Counted from the stretch's first letter, positions 39,317 to 52,112 are shown. The stretch is 64,000 nucleotides of DNA from a bacterium (GCA_029945725.1 JAQSDB010000008.1:124001-188000); one strand, 5' to 3'. Notes: generated by a model not told the origin, from the sequence alone. Program-made: numbers and translations.

Positions 39317-40831
39317 ATGCCCGCCATCAACAGCTTTCTTGAAAAAATCCGCAGTCACCGCCTGTTGCCGCTGCTCATGCTGGCACTCGGTGCACTGACG
39401 CCATTGTGTTTTGCGCCGTTTGGCCTGTGGCCGGTCGCCCTGTTCACCATCGGCCTCGCCGGTGAACTGCTGCGCGGACACTCGCCGGCGCGCACGGCCT
39501 GGCTGGGGTTTTGTCACGGCTTCGGACTCTGGGCCTACGGCGCCTCGTGGCTTTATGTCTCCATCCACGATTACGGTTACACGCCGCCCTGGCTGGCCAT
39601 TCCCATGGTGGGTCTTGTTGCCTCGGTAATGGGACTCTTTTTCGCGCTGGCGGGTTTTGTCTATGCACGTTTTCGTCTCGACCGTGCCGCCCTGCTGACA
39701 CTGCCCGCGCTCTGGATTGGCGGTGAATGGCTGCGCTCCTGGCTGCTGACCGGGTTTCCCTGGCTCTTTACCGGCTATGCCTTCATTGATACGCCGCTGG
39801 CCGCGTATGCACCGGTGCTCGGCGTTTTTGGTGTCAGCCTGATCGCCGTTTTTTCCGCACAGGCCGTTTTCCGCACGCTGGCCGACCGGAAATCCTGGCC
39901 CGCGCTTGCCGTTGCCGTAGCGCTCTGGATCACGGGTCTGGCACTGCAACAGGTGCCGTGGACGCAGCCCACGGGCGAGCATCTTTCCGTCAGCATTGTG
40001 CAGGGCAATATTCCGCAGGAATCAAAATGGCAGCTGGAGTGGCGCGACAAGACCGTTGATATCTATCGCGAACTGTCCAAAAGCGAATGGGGCCGCGACC
40101 TCGTGATCTGGCCGGAAGCGGCCATTCCCATGTTTTATCACGAAGCCATTCCGGCCCTCATGGAAATGCGGGAAAACGCCCTCGTCAGTCATTCCGCCTT
40201 TGTCACCGGCATTCCTTTCATGGAAGTGAACGAACGCGCGCAGGAATTCCATATCTACAACAGCATTCTTGCCGAAGGCGAAGGCAGCGGCCTGTATTTC
40301 AAACAGCGCCTCGTGCCTTTTGGTGAATACATTCCGCTGGAAGCCTGGCTGCGCGGCACCCTGCCGTTTTTTGACATGCCCATGACCAGCTTTACCGCCG
40401 GTGGCCCGGACCAGGCACCGCTGCAGGTACAGAAAATGAAACTGGGGCCGATGATCTGCTACGAAATCGCCTACCCGGATCTGGTGCGGAAGATTGCCGG
40501 GCAAAGTGATGTGCTGGCCACCATTTCCAATGACGGCTGGTTTGGCAACTCCATCGGGCCCTACCAGCATTTTGAAATGGTGCGCATGCGCGCGAAAGAA
40601 ACCGGCCGGGAAGTCATCCGCGCCACCAACAACGGCATTTCCGCCATTATCGACAGCCAGGGAAAGGTGCGTGAGCATGCGCCACAGTTCAAGCGACTGG
40701 TGCTGCGCGCCAGCGTGAATGGCTATCGCGGTCTGACGCCCTATGTGGTGCTGGGCAATGCGCCCGTGCTGCTGCTGTGTGCCTTGCTGCTGGCACTGGG
40801 ATGGCGGCGGCGCAAAACCGCCACGGTGTAA
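39317..40831 (+). CDS. lnt: Apolipoprotein N-acyltransferase
   Basis: LVIWPEAAIP, QRLVPFGEYIPLE, GPMICYEIAYPDLVR; downstream of corC. Confidence 0.96.
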   Translation: MPAINSFLEKIRSHRLLPLLMLALGALTPLCFAPFGLWPVALFTIGLAGELLRGHSPARTAWLGFCHGFGLWAYGASWLYVSIHDYGYTPPWLAIPMVGLVASVMGLFFALAGFVYARFRLDRAALLTLPALWIGGEWLRSWLLTGFPWLFTGYAFIDTPLAAYAPVLGVFGVSLIAVFSAQAVFRTLADRKSWPALAVAVALWITGLALQQVPWTQPTGEHLSVSIVQGNIPQESKWQLEWRDKTVDIYRELSKSEWGRDLVIWPEAAIPMFYHEAIPALMEMRENALVSHSAFVTGIPFMEVNERAQEFHIYNSILAEGEGSGLYFKQRLVPFGEYIPLEAWLRGTLPFFDMPMTSFTAGGPDQAPLQVQKMKLGPMICYEIAYPDLVRKIAGQSDVLATISNDGWFGNSIGPYQHFEMVRMRAKETGREVIRATNNGISAIIDSQGKVREHAPQFKRLVLRASVNGYRGLTPYVVLGNAPVLLLCALLLALGWRRRKTATV

Positions 40832-40870
40832 AACTCAGCATCTTTTTTATTTTCGTTTTTCTTTTCTTCT

Positions 40871-40935
40871 GCAGGAGCGGCTTCAGCCGCGAACATGATC
40901 AGGCACCAACGGTTCGCGGCTGAAGCCGCTCCTGC
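40871..40935. repeat. REP-like 23-bp perfect inverted repeat
   Basis: GCAGGAGCGGCTTCAGCCGCGAA (40871-40893) and exact reverse complement (40913-40935), 19-nt spacer. Confidence 0.93.
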
Positions 40936-40971
40936 GAAAATAAAACCTGCTCTCGACGCTCCCGCAAAAAC

Positions 40972-41982
40972 CTATACCGGCTCCTGCCGGCACGATAACA
41001 ACGCGGCTTCCAGCGCCGCCCAGTCCTGGGCCTGAGCCATGATCACTTCAAGACGGCTGTCGGCGCGCGAAGGCTCGCTGTTCACCGCCGTTTCATGGCG
41101 CGTGGCATTGAAGAATATCCAGCCCTTGTCGGTGTGAAACACGCCTTTCACGCGCATCGCCTCGCGAATGCCGAACAACACGCCGAGGAGGGCATCGTGG
41201 GCAAACACCCAGTCGCGCGGAAACACCCAGCCCGCCAGCGCCACGCCGGCCAGTACCTCGCTGTAGTGGTACGGTGGCTCGCGGTCTTCCGTCTCCACCG
41301 GAACACCCGCTGCGGGAGGCCGATGCAGCAGGGAACGGCGCAGTGCCTGTGATCGTGCCGGCAAGTCCAGCCACTCGCGCGGCAACTGCCCGCCGGCCAT
41401 GAAATGCACATGGGCTTTCGGCGGCACCAGGCCGGCAGAAAATTCCCGCGCACGCTCACGCTCGCTCTCGCCCAGCACATCATTCTTGCTGAAGACCAGC
41501 ACATCAGCGGCCTCGATCTGGGCGCGGAAGGTTTCATGGGTCAGCACGCGCGCATCGGCCAGTTCGCGGGCATCCACCAGCGTGATGGTGGCCCGCACCT
41601 CCAGTGCATCGCGCCAGTGCGCTTCGCGCAGCGCATCGAGCAAACGCGCCGGATGGCCAAGGCCGGTGGGCTCGATCAGCACGCGATCCGGCCGCACGCG
41701 GCTCAGCAACTGCGACAGCGCCACCTGCAGGGGGAGGTGATTGGTGCAGCAAAGACAGCCACCCGGCACTTCCCTGACCGTAATGCCGCCACTGTTTTCG
41801 GCATCGGCCAGCACCGCCTGATCAATGCCGATCTTGCCAAACTCGTTGACCAGCACCGCCCAGCGCTCGTCCTGCCGGCCATGTTCCAGCAGGTAACGGA
41901 TCGCCGTGGTTTTACCGGCACCGAGAAACCCCGTGACGACATTGAGGGGAACCGCACGAGACACTGCACGAACAACCGCCAT
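40972..41982 (-). CDS. CobW/G3E-family GTP-binding metallochaperone
   Basis: VVTGFLGAGKTTAIRYLL, GGCLCCTN (CXCC), CobW C-terminal region. Confidence 0.93.
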   Translation of the reverse strand: MAVVRAVSRAVPLNVVTGFLGAGKTTAIRYLLEHGRQDERWAVLVNEFGKIGIDQAVLADAENSGGITVREVPGGCLCCTNHLPLQVALSQLLSRVRPDRVLIEPTGLGHPARLLDALREAHWRDALEVRATITLVDARELADARVLTHETFRAQIEAADVLVFSKNDVLGESERERAREFSAGLVPPKAHVHFMAGGQLPREWLDLPARSQALRRSLLHRPPAAGVPVETEDREPPYHYSEVLAGVALAGWVFPRDWVFAHDALLGVLFGIREAMRVKGVFHTDKGWIFFNATRHETAVNSEPSRADSRLEVIMAQAQDWAALEAALLSCRQEPV

Positions 41983-42120
41983 CCAGAAAACACTCCGGTA
42001 AAGAAGCGCGCAGTGTAAGGGCTGCGCCTGTCACGGCGAAAGGCGACGCGGCACGGGCCTCTTCCGGGAGCGCGCCCGGCCTCATACACTCCAGCCACCT
42101 CCCATCGCTGCAGTGACCTC

Positions 42121-43038
42121 ATGCATATCCTGATTACCGGCGGCACCGGCTTTATCGGCAGCACGCTCTGCCCGCAACTGCTCATCGACGGGCACCGGCT
42201 CACCCTGCTCAGCCGTGATCCGGCCAAAGTGCTGCGCGCCTATGGCTCCCGCGTGAAGGTCATTCGCACACTGACCGAGTTCCCGCGTGACGAGCCTCTG
42301 GATGCCGTCATCAATCTGGCCGGTGCCGGCATCGCTGATCGCCCGTGGACGGTAAGCCGCAAACAGCAGCTGCATGCCAGCCGCATCACCCTGACCGAAG
42401 AGCTGGTGAATGTGCTGCGCCGGCGCGAACAGCGTCCGCGCGTGATGATTTCCGGATCGGCCACCGGCTGGTATGGCGATCAGGGCGACAGCGTGCTGGA
42501 GGAAACCAGCACGCTGCGGGCGCGAGACAGCAATGCCCACGAGGAATACATCCATACCCTGTGTCAGGACTGGGAAACGGCTGCCCGGGCCGTCGAATCC
42601 ATGGGCGTGCGCCTGTGCATCCTGCGCACCGGCGTCGTACTCGGGCAAAGCGGTGGCATGCTGAAGCGCCTGCTGCCGGTATTCGGTCTCGGCCTCGGCG
42701 GCAGACTGGGCTCGGGGCAGCAATGGCTGTCGTGGATTGCGCTCGGGGATTTCGTGAATATCGTGCGCGCCCTGCTCGTTGATGAAAGCCAGTCCGGCAT
42801 TTTCAACGCCACCGCGCCCAAGCCGGTGACCAATGCCGAATTCACCGCCGTCGTCGCGCATGCGCTGAACCGCCCCGCACTGCTGCCGATTCCCGGCGCC
42901 CTGCTCAGGCTCGCCATGGGCGAAATGAGCGTGCTGCTGCTGGGCAGCCAGCGCGTGCTGCCGAGCCGCATGCTGGAGGCCGGCTTCCGCTTCCGTTCGC
43001 GCACCCTGGAAGACTGTTTGCGCAACGAGCTGCACTGA
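42121..43038 (+). CDS. TIGR01777-type (YfcH) NAD-dependent epimerase
   Basis: ILITGGTGFIGSTLCPQL, AVINLAGAGIADRPWT, SGSATGWYGD. Confidence 0.93.
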   Translation: MHILITGGTGFIGSTLCPQLLIDGHRLTLLSRDPAKVLRAYGSRVKVIRTLTEFPRDEPLDAVINLAGAGIADRPWTVSRKQQLHASRITLTEELVNVLRRREQRPRVMISGSATGWYGDQGDSVLEETSTLRARDSNAHEEYIHTLCQDWETAARAVESMGVRLCILRTGVVLGQSGGMLKRLLPVFGLGLGGRLGSGQQWLSWIALGDFVNIVRALLVDESQSGIFNATAPKPVTNAEFTAVVAHALNRPALLPIPGALLRLAMGEMSVLLLGSQRVLPSRMLEAGFRFRSRTLEDCLRNELH

Positions 43039-43050
43039 ATTGCGTGCGCA

Positions 43051-43863
43051 TCAGTTCATCAGGGCACGCACCCGGTAAGCCAGCAGCCCTGCATATTCGT
43101 GACAGGCCTGCGCCGAAAACAGCAGGCGCTCCGCACGTGGCGCCAGCCGCAGCAGCCAGGGCAGGCGTGCATTATCCGTTTCAGCATCAATCGGCGCCGG
43201 CAGCACGGTAAAACCGGCCTGGCGGAAGGCCAGCAGCGCACGCGGCATGTGCAGTGCCTGCGTCACCAGCACAATGCGGTCCACGCCTTGCGGGTGCAGC
43301 AGCGCATACGTCTTCGCCGCATTTTCCCAGGTCGTGGCGCTGCCGCCTTCCTGCCAGCGCACATTCACCACGTAATCACGCTGCAGGCTGGCGGCCATGA
43401 TCGCCGCCTCGGCGACTACCGCCTGCCCCGTTGCACTCGCCTCGCCGGGCGCCGCGCCGCCACTGACGGCAATCGGCAAGCCGCTCTGCCGGTAAAGCAG
43501 GGCGGCATAGCGCAGGCGGCTGGCGGCCCAGACATTGGGAACATCGACGCCACCGTACTCCGGCGCCGCATAATCGCGGCCGGCACCCGGCACCACGATG
43601 GCCTGCCAGTGTCCGGCAGCGAGTGCTGCCGGCAGTGGCAGGGGCGGATACCCCTCGAGACCGCGCGCGAGCAGGGAGGCTCCCCATGGCGTGGCCATGA
43701 ACCAGAGGCTGGCGAGAGCAAGCGTGATCAGGCCGCGCCCCCACCAGCGGCGCTGACGGTGCAGGCAGGCGAGCCCCGCCAGCACGAGCAGGATCTGCAG
43801 GGCGGGCGGCGACAGCAGGCTGCGCAGGAATACATAAATCATCACGGGGAAGTCCCTGTCCAT
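43051..43863 (-). CDS. YdcF/ElyC-like DUF218 membrane protein
   Basis: AIVVPGAGRDYAAPEYGG, LPIAVSGGA, TWENAAKTYALL, IVLVTQALHMPRALLAFR. Confidence 0.87.
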   Translation of the reverse strand: MDRDFPVMIYVFLRSLLSPPALQILLVLAGLACLHRQRRWWGRGLITLALASLWFMATPWGASLLARGLEGYPPLPLPAALAAGHWQAIVVPGAGRDYAAPEYGGVDVPNVWAASRLRYAALLYRQSGLPIAVSGGAAPGEASATGQAVVAEAAIMAASLQRDYVVNVRWQEGGSATTWENAAKTYALLHPQGVDRIVLVTQALHMPRALLAFRQAGFTVLPAPIDAETDNARLPWLLRLAPRAERLLFSAQACHEYAGLLAYRVRALMN

Positions 43864-43903
43864 GGCCTCGTATCGGCCGGTAGGGTATGCTGGCGACCCT
43901 TGA

Positions 43904-46651
<2,748 letters not shown>

Positions 46652-46673
46652 GCTCAAACAAACAGGTGCAGCC

Positions 46674-47294
46674 GTGAGAAAAATGATGTCATTCAGGCAG
46701 ACTGAAAACCGGGCCATGCGGCGCGCGCCGCGCATCGCCGCCTTTGTGCTTGGCTGCCTGCTGCTCTCCGCCTGCGGCTTTCATTTGCGCGGCAACTATC
46801 ATCCGCCGGCCTTCCTGCACGAGGTGACCTTGCGCACGCCGGCCAACAGTCGCGACCTGAACACGGAGCTGCAACTGGCGCTGGCACGCAACAATATCGT
46901 TCCGGAAGGCGGCGAAGTGCTGCTGGAAGTGGTGCGGGAAAACCTGACACGACAGACATCAACGGTCGACAGCAGCGCCAAGGCGGCCGAATACACCCTG
47001 ACCTATACCGTTGATTTCCGCGTCAGCGACACGCAAGGCCTGGCCACCGGCATCACCCAGTCGCTGATACTGCGGCGCAGCTACCAGTACAGCACCACGA
47101 ATATTGTCGGTAAAAGCACGGAAGAAGACACCCTGGTGCATGAACTGCGCATTGATGCGGCGCAGCAGATCGTGCGTCAGCTCGCCGCCATGAAGGAGCC
47201 ACCCCGGCCGGCTCCTGCGGCAAACCAGAGCGCCATGCCGGTACCGGCTCCCGCCGCCACCCCGGCCGCTGAAAAAGCCGCCACCACGCCATGA
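46674..47294 (+). CDS. lptE: LPS-assembly lipoprotein LptE
   Basis: Lipobox LLLSACGFHLRG; between leuS and holA; exact start uncertain. Confidence 0.93.
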   Translation: MRKMMSFRQTENRAMRRAPRIAAFVLGCLLLSACGFHLRGNYHPPAFLHEVTLRTPANSRDLNTELQLALARNNIVPEGGEVLLEVVRENLTRQTSTVDSSAKAAEYTLTYTVDFRVSDTQGLATGITQSLILRRSYQYSTTNIVGKSTEEDTLVHELRIDAAQQIVRQLAAMKEPPRPAPAANQSAMPVPAPAATPAAEKAATTP

Positions 47295-48316
47295 AATTGC
47301 GCGCGGACCAGTTGCCACGCCATGTCAGCGAGCCGCTGCGCCCGCTCTATGTGGTCTTTGGCGATGAAATCCTGCTGCAGCAGGAAGCCGCCGACACACT
47401 GCGCAAGGCCGCACGTGCGCAAGGCTACAGCGAACGCGAACTGCACCATGCCGAACGCGGCTCCGACTGGAACGAACTGCTGGCCAGCGCCAACAACCTG
47501 TCGCTGTTCGGCGACAAAAAAATCCTGGAAATCCGTTTCAGCGGCAAACCGGATACAACGGCCGCGGCCACTCTGGAACGCTACGCCAGCGATCCGTCCC
47601 CCGACACCCTGCTGCTGTTGCTGTTGCCCAAGCTCGACGGCACGGCGCAAAAAGCAAAATGGTTTGTCGCCTGTGAAAATGCCGGCGCCTCCGTAGCCGT
47701 GCCGCAAATCGATGCCCACTCCCTGCCCGACTGGCTGCGCAATCGCCTGCAGCAGGCAGGCCTGCGTGGCGATGCCGAGGCATTTTCACTGCTGCTGGAA
47801 CGCGTGGAAGGCAATTTGCTGGCGGCGCAGCAGGAAGTCGAAAAACTGCGCCTGCTCGCCACCGATGGCCTGCTCACCGCCGAGCTTGTGCGTCATGCGG
47901 TCGGTGACAGCTCGCGCTACAACGTTTACGACCTCGCCGATTGCGCGCTCGCCGGCGATGCCGTGAAGGCAGCGCGCATGCTCGCCGGCCTGCGCGCCGA
48001 AGGACAGGCCGACTCCGTGGTGATGTGGGCGCTGGCAAAAGATGCCCGCGCGCTCGCCGCCTTGCGTGAAGGCCTTGATGCCGGCCAGCCCCTGAATGCC
48101 CTGCTGCAGCAAAACGGCATCTGGCAAAAGCGCCAGCCCCTGTTCCAGCGTGCCCTGCAACGCACCGGTACGGCACTGGCGCGCACACTGGTACAGGAAT
48201 CGCTGGCGCTGGATCAGGCCATCAAGGGACAAAGCCCTGAACGTGCCGGTGATGTCTTGTTGCGCCTGACCATGGCCATCGCCGGGCATCCCCTGTTTAT
48301 TCCTGCTGCCGGATAA
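47291..48316 (+). CDS. holA: DNA polymerase III subunit delta
   Basis: MKLRADQLPRHVSEPLRPLYVVFGDEILLQQEAADTLR; ATGA overlap with lptE. Confidence 0.96.
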   Translation: MKLRADQLPRHVSEPLRPLYVVFGDEILLQQEAADTLRKAARAQGYSERELHHAERGSDWNELLASANNLSLFGDKKILEIRFSGKPDTTAAATLERYASDPSPDTLLLLLLPKLDGTAQKAKWFVACENAGASVAVPQIDAHSLPDWLRNRLQQAGLRGDAEAFSLLLERVEGNLLAAQQEVEKLRLLATDGLLTAELVRHAVGDSSRYNVYDLADCALAGDAVKAARMLAGLRAEGQADSVVMWALAKDARALAALREGLDAGQPLNALLQQNGIWQKRQPLFQRALQRTGTALARTLVQESLALDQAIKGQSPERAGDVLLRLTMAIAGHPLFIPAAG

Positions 48317-48390
48317 TTTTCACCGCCGCCACAATCCTCTCCGCTCTGTCGCCATCCTGGCAGGCAGGCTGCAACAACCCGTGATCACTT

Positions 48391-48648
48391 ATGCGCAATG
48401 ACCAGCAGACTCCTGAACAGCTCGCGCTGCGTCGCCAGATTCGCCGTGACGTGATTATCGACACCCTGGGCAACACCGCACTCGCGCTCGGCCTCTGGGG
48501 CTGGCTGGGTGAGCCCGGCTACTGGAACCAGTTACTGAAAGAACCGGCCCTGTTTATCTGCCTGACGGCCAGCGGCATTCTCAATCTCGTGCACATGCCC
48601 AAACGCCTGATCCGTCTGCGGCAATGGCAGAAGCTCAAAAACAAATAA
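48391..48648 (+). CDS. Small membrane protein
   Basis: 85 aa with two hydrophobic segments; own ATG; downstream of holA. Confidence 0.55.
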   Translation: MRNDQQTPEQLALRRQIRRDVIIDTLGNTALALGLWGWLGEPGYWNQLLKEPALFICLTASGILNLVHMPKRLIRLRQWQKLKNK

Positions 48649-48811
48649 GCCACAGCGACAAACCGGTCGGGCGGCCTGCACCGGCAAATTTTTTCAGCAC
48701 GGACATTGCCGTGGCGGGGACGCGAATAACACCATCCCCTTTTCCGTATTTTTTTATTGGCCCGTAAATGAAACCTGCAGACCCTCGCGGGCCGCACAAC
48801 AAAACGGCCGC

Positions 48812-49450
48812 CTAGCTGCCGGCCATCAGGTCATTCCATTTCTGCATCAGGTCCGTGAGCATCCGGATCTGGCGATCCAGGCTTTGCAGCTCCTCAACCG
48901 TGTTTTTTTCACCCGTGAAGGTCTCCACCTGCTGCAGTATCTGCCAAAGCGGATTATCCGGTATCTGCATGCGGTAGACGCCCAGCTTCCAGCGCGTGTT
49001 GTGCGTCACCATGCGCCACAGGATCAGCTTGGTAGAAAGCTTGATCTTGCTGAAGTCGGTCAGCGCGCCAAAGGGAGTGAAGTCGGTACCAAACAACTGG
49101 GCACGGGAAGATTTCGGATCGGCCACAAGGGTCGCCGTACGCGGGGCGTCACACAACAGTGCCAGCACCCCGACTGCCTGGCCGGCCGACAGGTAATTCA
49201 GCGCCCGGCGCGATTTTTTTCCATCCGGATACACCACCAGCTGCCCGGTCAGCAGAAAGTAAAAAATCTTGTCGCGCGCGCCCTTCTCGATCACGACCTC
49301 TCCGGGAGCCGGCTCGTACACACTGGAGTGACGCAACAGGATGGCCATCTGTTCCGGATCACTGAATGACAGGTCCTTGTAGAAGGGAATGCCGGACAGC
49401 AGGACATCCAGGGTATCGGCCGGGTAAGTGCCAAGGGCAATGCATTTCAT
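48812..49450 (-). CDS. Cyclic-nucleotide-binding (cNMP) domain protein
   Basis: LLRHSSVYEPAPGEVVIEKGARDKIFYFLLTGQLVVY ... LSAGQAVGVLALLCDAPRTATLVA; no HTH evident. Confidence 0.83.
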   Translation of the reverse strand: MKCIALGTYPADTLDVLLSGIPFYKDLSFSDPEQMAILLRHSSVYEPAPGEVVIEKGARDKIFYFLLTGQLVVYPDGKKSRRALNYLSAGQAVGVLALLCDAPRTATLVADPKSSRAQLFGTDFTPFGALTDFSKIKLSTKLILWRMVTHNTRWKLGVYRMQIPDNPLWQILQQVETFTGEKNTVEELQSLDRQIRMLTDLMQKWNDLMAGS

Positions 49451-49667
49451 GAAAGAACCTCCGTGGTCGCCGAGTATAGGCATGACATGCTGCCGCATAC
49501 AAAGCAGCCGCCATGCCACTGCCGGTGTGCCGCAGGCACGGCTGTAACCGTCTCCGTCTGCCGTGAAGGGATCGGGCCGGCGACCAGTGCCCCTTCCCTG
49601 CCGCCAGCGCTTGCCGCATCATCGCCGCGCCCGCCCCGGGCCCATGACTGAGCCAAAGGAAACCCGC

Positions 49668-49832
49668 ATGAAAAGACGGCATCGCAGCGCCAAGGCGCTG
49701 GTCTTTGATCCCCTGTTTCGCTCCCGCCAGGAAAAAGCGAAAAAAGGCAAAGGCAGTTATAAGCGCAGGCCCCGCAATCCCCGCCAGGATTCGGGGCCTT
49801 CTCTTTTTCCGGCGCGGGCAACGGTTGCCTGA
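49668..49832 (+). CDS. arfA: Ribosome-rescue factor ArfA-like (54 aa)
   Basis: MKRRHRSAKALVFDPLFRSRQEKAKKGKGSYKRRPRN matches the ArfA core DPLFRxRxEKxKKGKGSYxRK; AAAGGA RBS. Confidence 0.85.
   Translation: MKRRHRSAKALVFDPLFRSRQEKAKKGKGSYKRRPRNPRQDSGPSLFPARATVA
49767..49807 (+). terminator. Intrinsic terminator/hairpin inside the arfA ORF
   Basis: AGGCCCCG(c)AATCC-CCGCC-AGGATTCGGGGCCT followed by TCTCTTTTT. Confidence 0.82.
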
Positions 49833-49877
49833 AAAGATCGACACCGGCATTATCGGCGCACGCTTTTGGATGCCCCC

Positions 49878-50750
49878 ATGAAAAACAACAATGACAGCTC
49901 CAGCATTTCCTTTACCGCGCATTACACCGGTTTTATCTGGCACCACTACGGTCTCTCCGAAGCCGCTTTCGCCACCACGCAGGGTCGCCTTTATTTTTCC
50001 CTGCTGCTGCCTTTCGAATGTCTGGCTCGACGGATAGTGGGCAGCGACATCAAGACCACCCTGCTGCAGCGTCATGCCCTGATTGATCGCGAACTCGAGA
50101 CAATGATTGCCCGCCACCCGGACCTGCAGGTACTGGAAATTGCCTGCGGCCTTTCACCTCGCGGGCATCGCTTCTCGCGCAAACACCCCGGCATCACCTA
50201 TGTGGAAGCGGATCTGCCGGGCATGGTGGCGCGCAAAAAACCCTTGCTCGAATCACTGCAGTCACTGAACCGCCGGCACCGGCTTGTCACCTGCAACATT
50301 CTCGACACGGGCAGTGCGGACAGCCTGGAAAACGTGATCGCGCGTGAATTCCGGCACGACAAGGCGCTCGTGGTCATCAGTGAAGGGCTGGTGAATTATT
50401 TTGAACTGCCGCTGATCAGTTCCGTATGGCAACGCCTGGCCACGACCCTGAAAACCTTTGTGCAGGGCAGCTATCTCACGGATGTTTATCCCGAGGTCGA
50501 GGGCCATCGCTTCTCCGGCATCATCCGTGCCGCCAATCGCAGCCTGCGCATCGCCTCACGCAGCGCTTTCTGCCTGCATTTTGGCAGCGATGACAGCATG
50601 CAGCAGCATTTTGAAAGCATGGGCTTTGCCCGTGTCCGTGTCTTCAATCCCGACCATGAGCCGGCGCTGGTACAGGCGCGCGGTGGCGCGCTGGTTCGCG
50701 TCATCAACGCGAACGCCGGCGAGCCGTCGCAAGAAACGCTGCCGGCATGA
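49878..50750 (+). CDS. Leucine-carboxyl-methyltransferase family SAM methyltransferase
   Basis: LLQRHALIDRELE, VLEIACGLSPRGHRF, YVEADLPGMVARK, VVISEGLVNYFE. Confidence 0.8.
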   Translation: MKNNNDSSSISFTAHYTGFIWHHYGLSEAAFATTQGRLYFSLLLPFECLARRIVGSDIKTTLLQRHALIDRELETMIARHPDLQVLEIACGLSPRGHRFSRKHPGITYVEADLPGMVARKKPLLESLQSLNRRHRLVTCNILDTGSADSLENVIAREFRHDKALVVISEGLVNYFELPLISSVWQRLATTLKTFVQGSYLTDVYPEVEGHRFSGIIRAANRSLRIASRSAFCLHFGSDDSMQQHFESMGFARVRVFNPDHEPALVQARGGALVRVINANAGEPSQETLPA

Positions 50751-50760
50751 CTGAAGCCAT

Positions 50761-50789
50761 AAAAAAACCCGCCTCAGGCGGGTTTTTTT
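50761..50789. terminator. Bidirectional intrinsic terminator
   Basis: AAAAAAACCCGCC-TCA-GGCGGGTTTTTTT between convergent genes. Confidence 0.93.
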
Positions 50790-50807
50790 ATGGCAGCGAG
50801 GCATCGC

Positions 50808-52112
50808 TCAGCGATAGATGGTCCAGAGCTTCTGCTCCCCGCTGTCGGCTTTAAGCGCAGCGGGACGGCGGAAAAAAAGCTCGTCATCCAGCAGCATCCT
50901 CAGCTCGTCGGCGACATCAAAACTGCCGTGCTTGAACAGGCAGCGCATGGTGCCGTCCTGCTGCTCGAACACCAGCATTTCAATACGCAGCGCCGTGCCT
51001 TCCGGACAGAGGATCAGGTCGCGCGCATGTTTTTCCAGTGGCGAGTCCGTGTGCTCGTATTCCAGCACGCAGCCAAAGAAATTCATGTCGCGGATTTTCA
51101 CTTTCATGTCGATGGAAAGCGCACCATCCACATGCGAGAAACTGATGATGCGGGCGTGCGGATTCACCGGCACCAGACGTGCCTCGCCACGGCGCTCCAT
51201 GGCTTCGCACTGCTGTTTGTCCAGTACCTCGATGCCCTTCAGGGCATGCAGGTCATCGCCGCGCAAAAAGGCCGCAAACATGGCCACGGACTCGTCACGC
51301 TTTTCCAGCTGCGCCACATGATCCGCACCCTTGATCAAGGCAAAGGTGGCGTTGGCACAGCGCGAGGCAAACAGGGCATTTTCAAACGGCAGCGTGAAGC
51401 TGTCGTACTCGCCGGTAGACACAAGGGTTTCACAGCCGGGGTAGCCGAGAATGGATTCCACTTCGAGCAGGCGGGCGACATTGATGCGGTAACGCTGCTG
51501 CTCATTGGCATGAAAGCTGCGCATCTGGCGATGAAAGAGGCGACGCGTGATGTCGGTGATTTCCGTTTCTTTCAGGCGCGCGTGATTAACAAGATACAGC
51601 ACCACCGCCTGACCGAACTCGTCAAGGCGGCCTTCATCCAGCACCTTCAGCGATTCTTCCAGCAGCATGCGCCAGGATTTGCGCGGGCGAATGACAATGC
51701 CGGTGACGATCAGTTTATGCGTGTGCTCCGGGCGCTTGTAGGCAAAGGTCGAAGCCACCACCGAACCCAGCGACAGTCCCATCAGGGAAACCTGCGGCAG
51801 GCCGGCACGCTGCGTCCACTGGAACAGCAGATCCGCCAGATCCTCCATGCCGAGCTCGGGCGCCAGCTGGTCGTTGTTCCCCAGCGACGGCAGGTCAATC
51901 AGGATGACGGGCACATCCAGCAGGATCTGCTCGACGCAGTATTTGTAGGAATTGAAATTCTGGAAGGCCCCGCCGAGCACAATCAGCGGCACCTTGTGCG
52001 CGTTCTCCGGCGTACTGAAAGCCAGATATTCCACGCGCCACTTGCCCACCAGATCCGTCCGGGGAGGCTGCTTGAGCGAAGAGCGGTTATAGACCTCATA
52101 CGAGATGGTCAT
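50808..52112 (-). CDS. Alpha/beta hydrolase with C-terminal PilZ-like region
   Basis: [42 protein letters not shown]-terminal ~140 aa beta-rich with RRGEARLVP...[13 protein letters not shown]. Confidence 0.75.
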   Translation of the reverse strand: MTISYEVYNRSSLKQPPRTDLVGKWRVEYLAFSTPENAHKVPLIVLGGAFQNFNSYKYCVEQILLDVPVILIDLPSLGNNDQLAPELGMEDLADLLFQWTQRAGLPQVSLMGLSLGSVVASTFAYKRPEHTHKLIVTGIVIRPRKSWRMLLEESLKVLDEGRLDEFGQAVVLYLVNHARLKETEITDITRRLFHRQMRSFHANEQQRYRINVARLLEVESILGYPGCETLVSTGEYDSFTLPFENALFASRCANATFALIKGADHVAQLEKRDESVAMFAAFLRGDDLHALKGIEVLDKQQCEAMERRGEARLVPVNPHARIISFSHVDGALSIDMKVKIRDMNFFGCVLEYEHTDSPLEKHARDLILCPEGTALRIEMLVFEQQDGTMRCLFKHGSFDVADELRMLLDDELFFRRPAALKADSGEQKLWTIYR

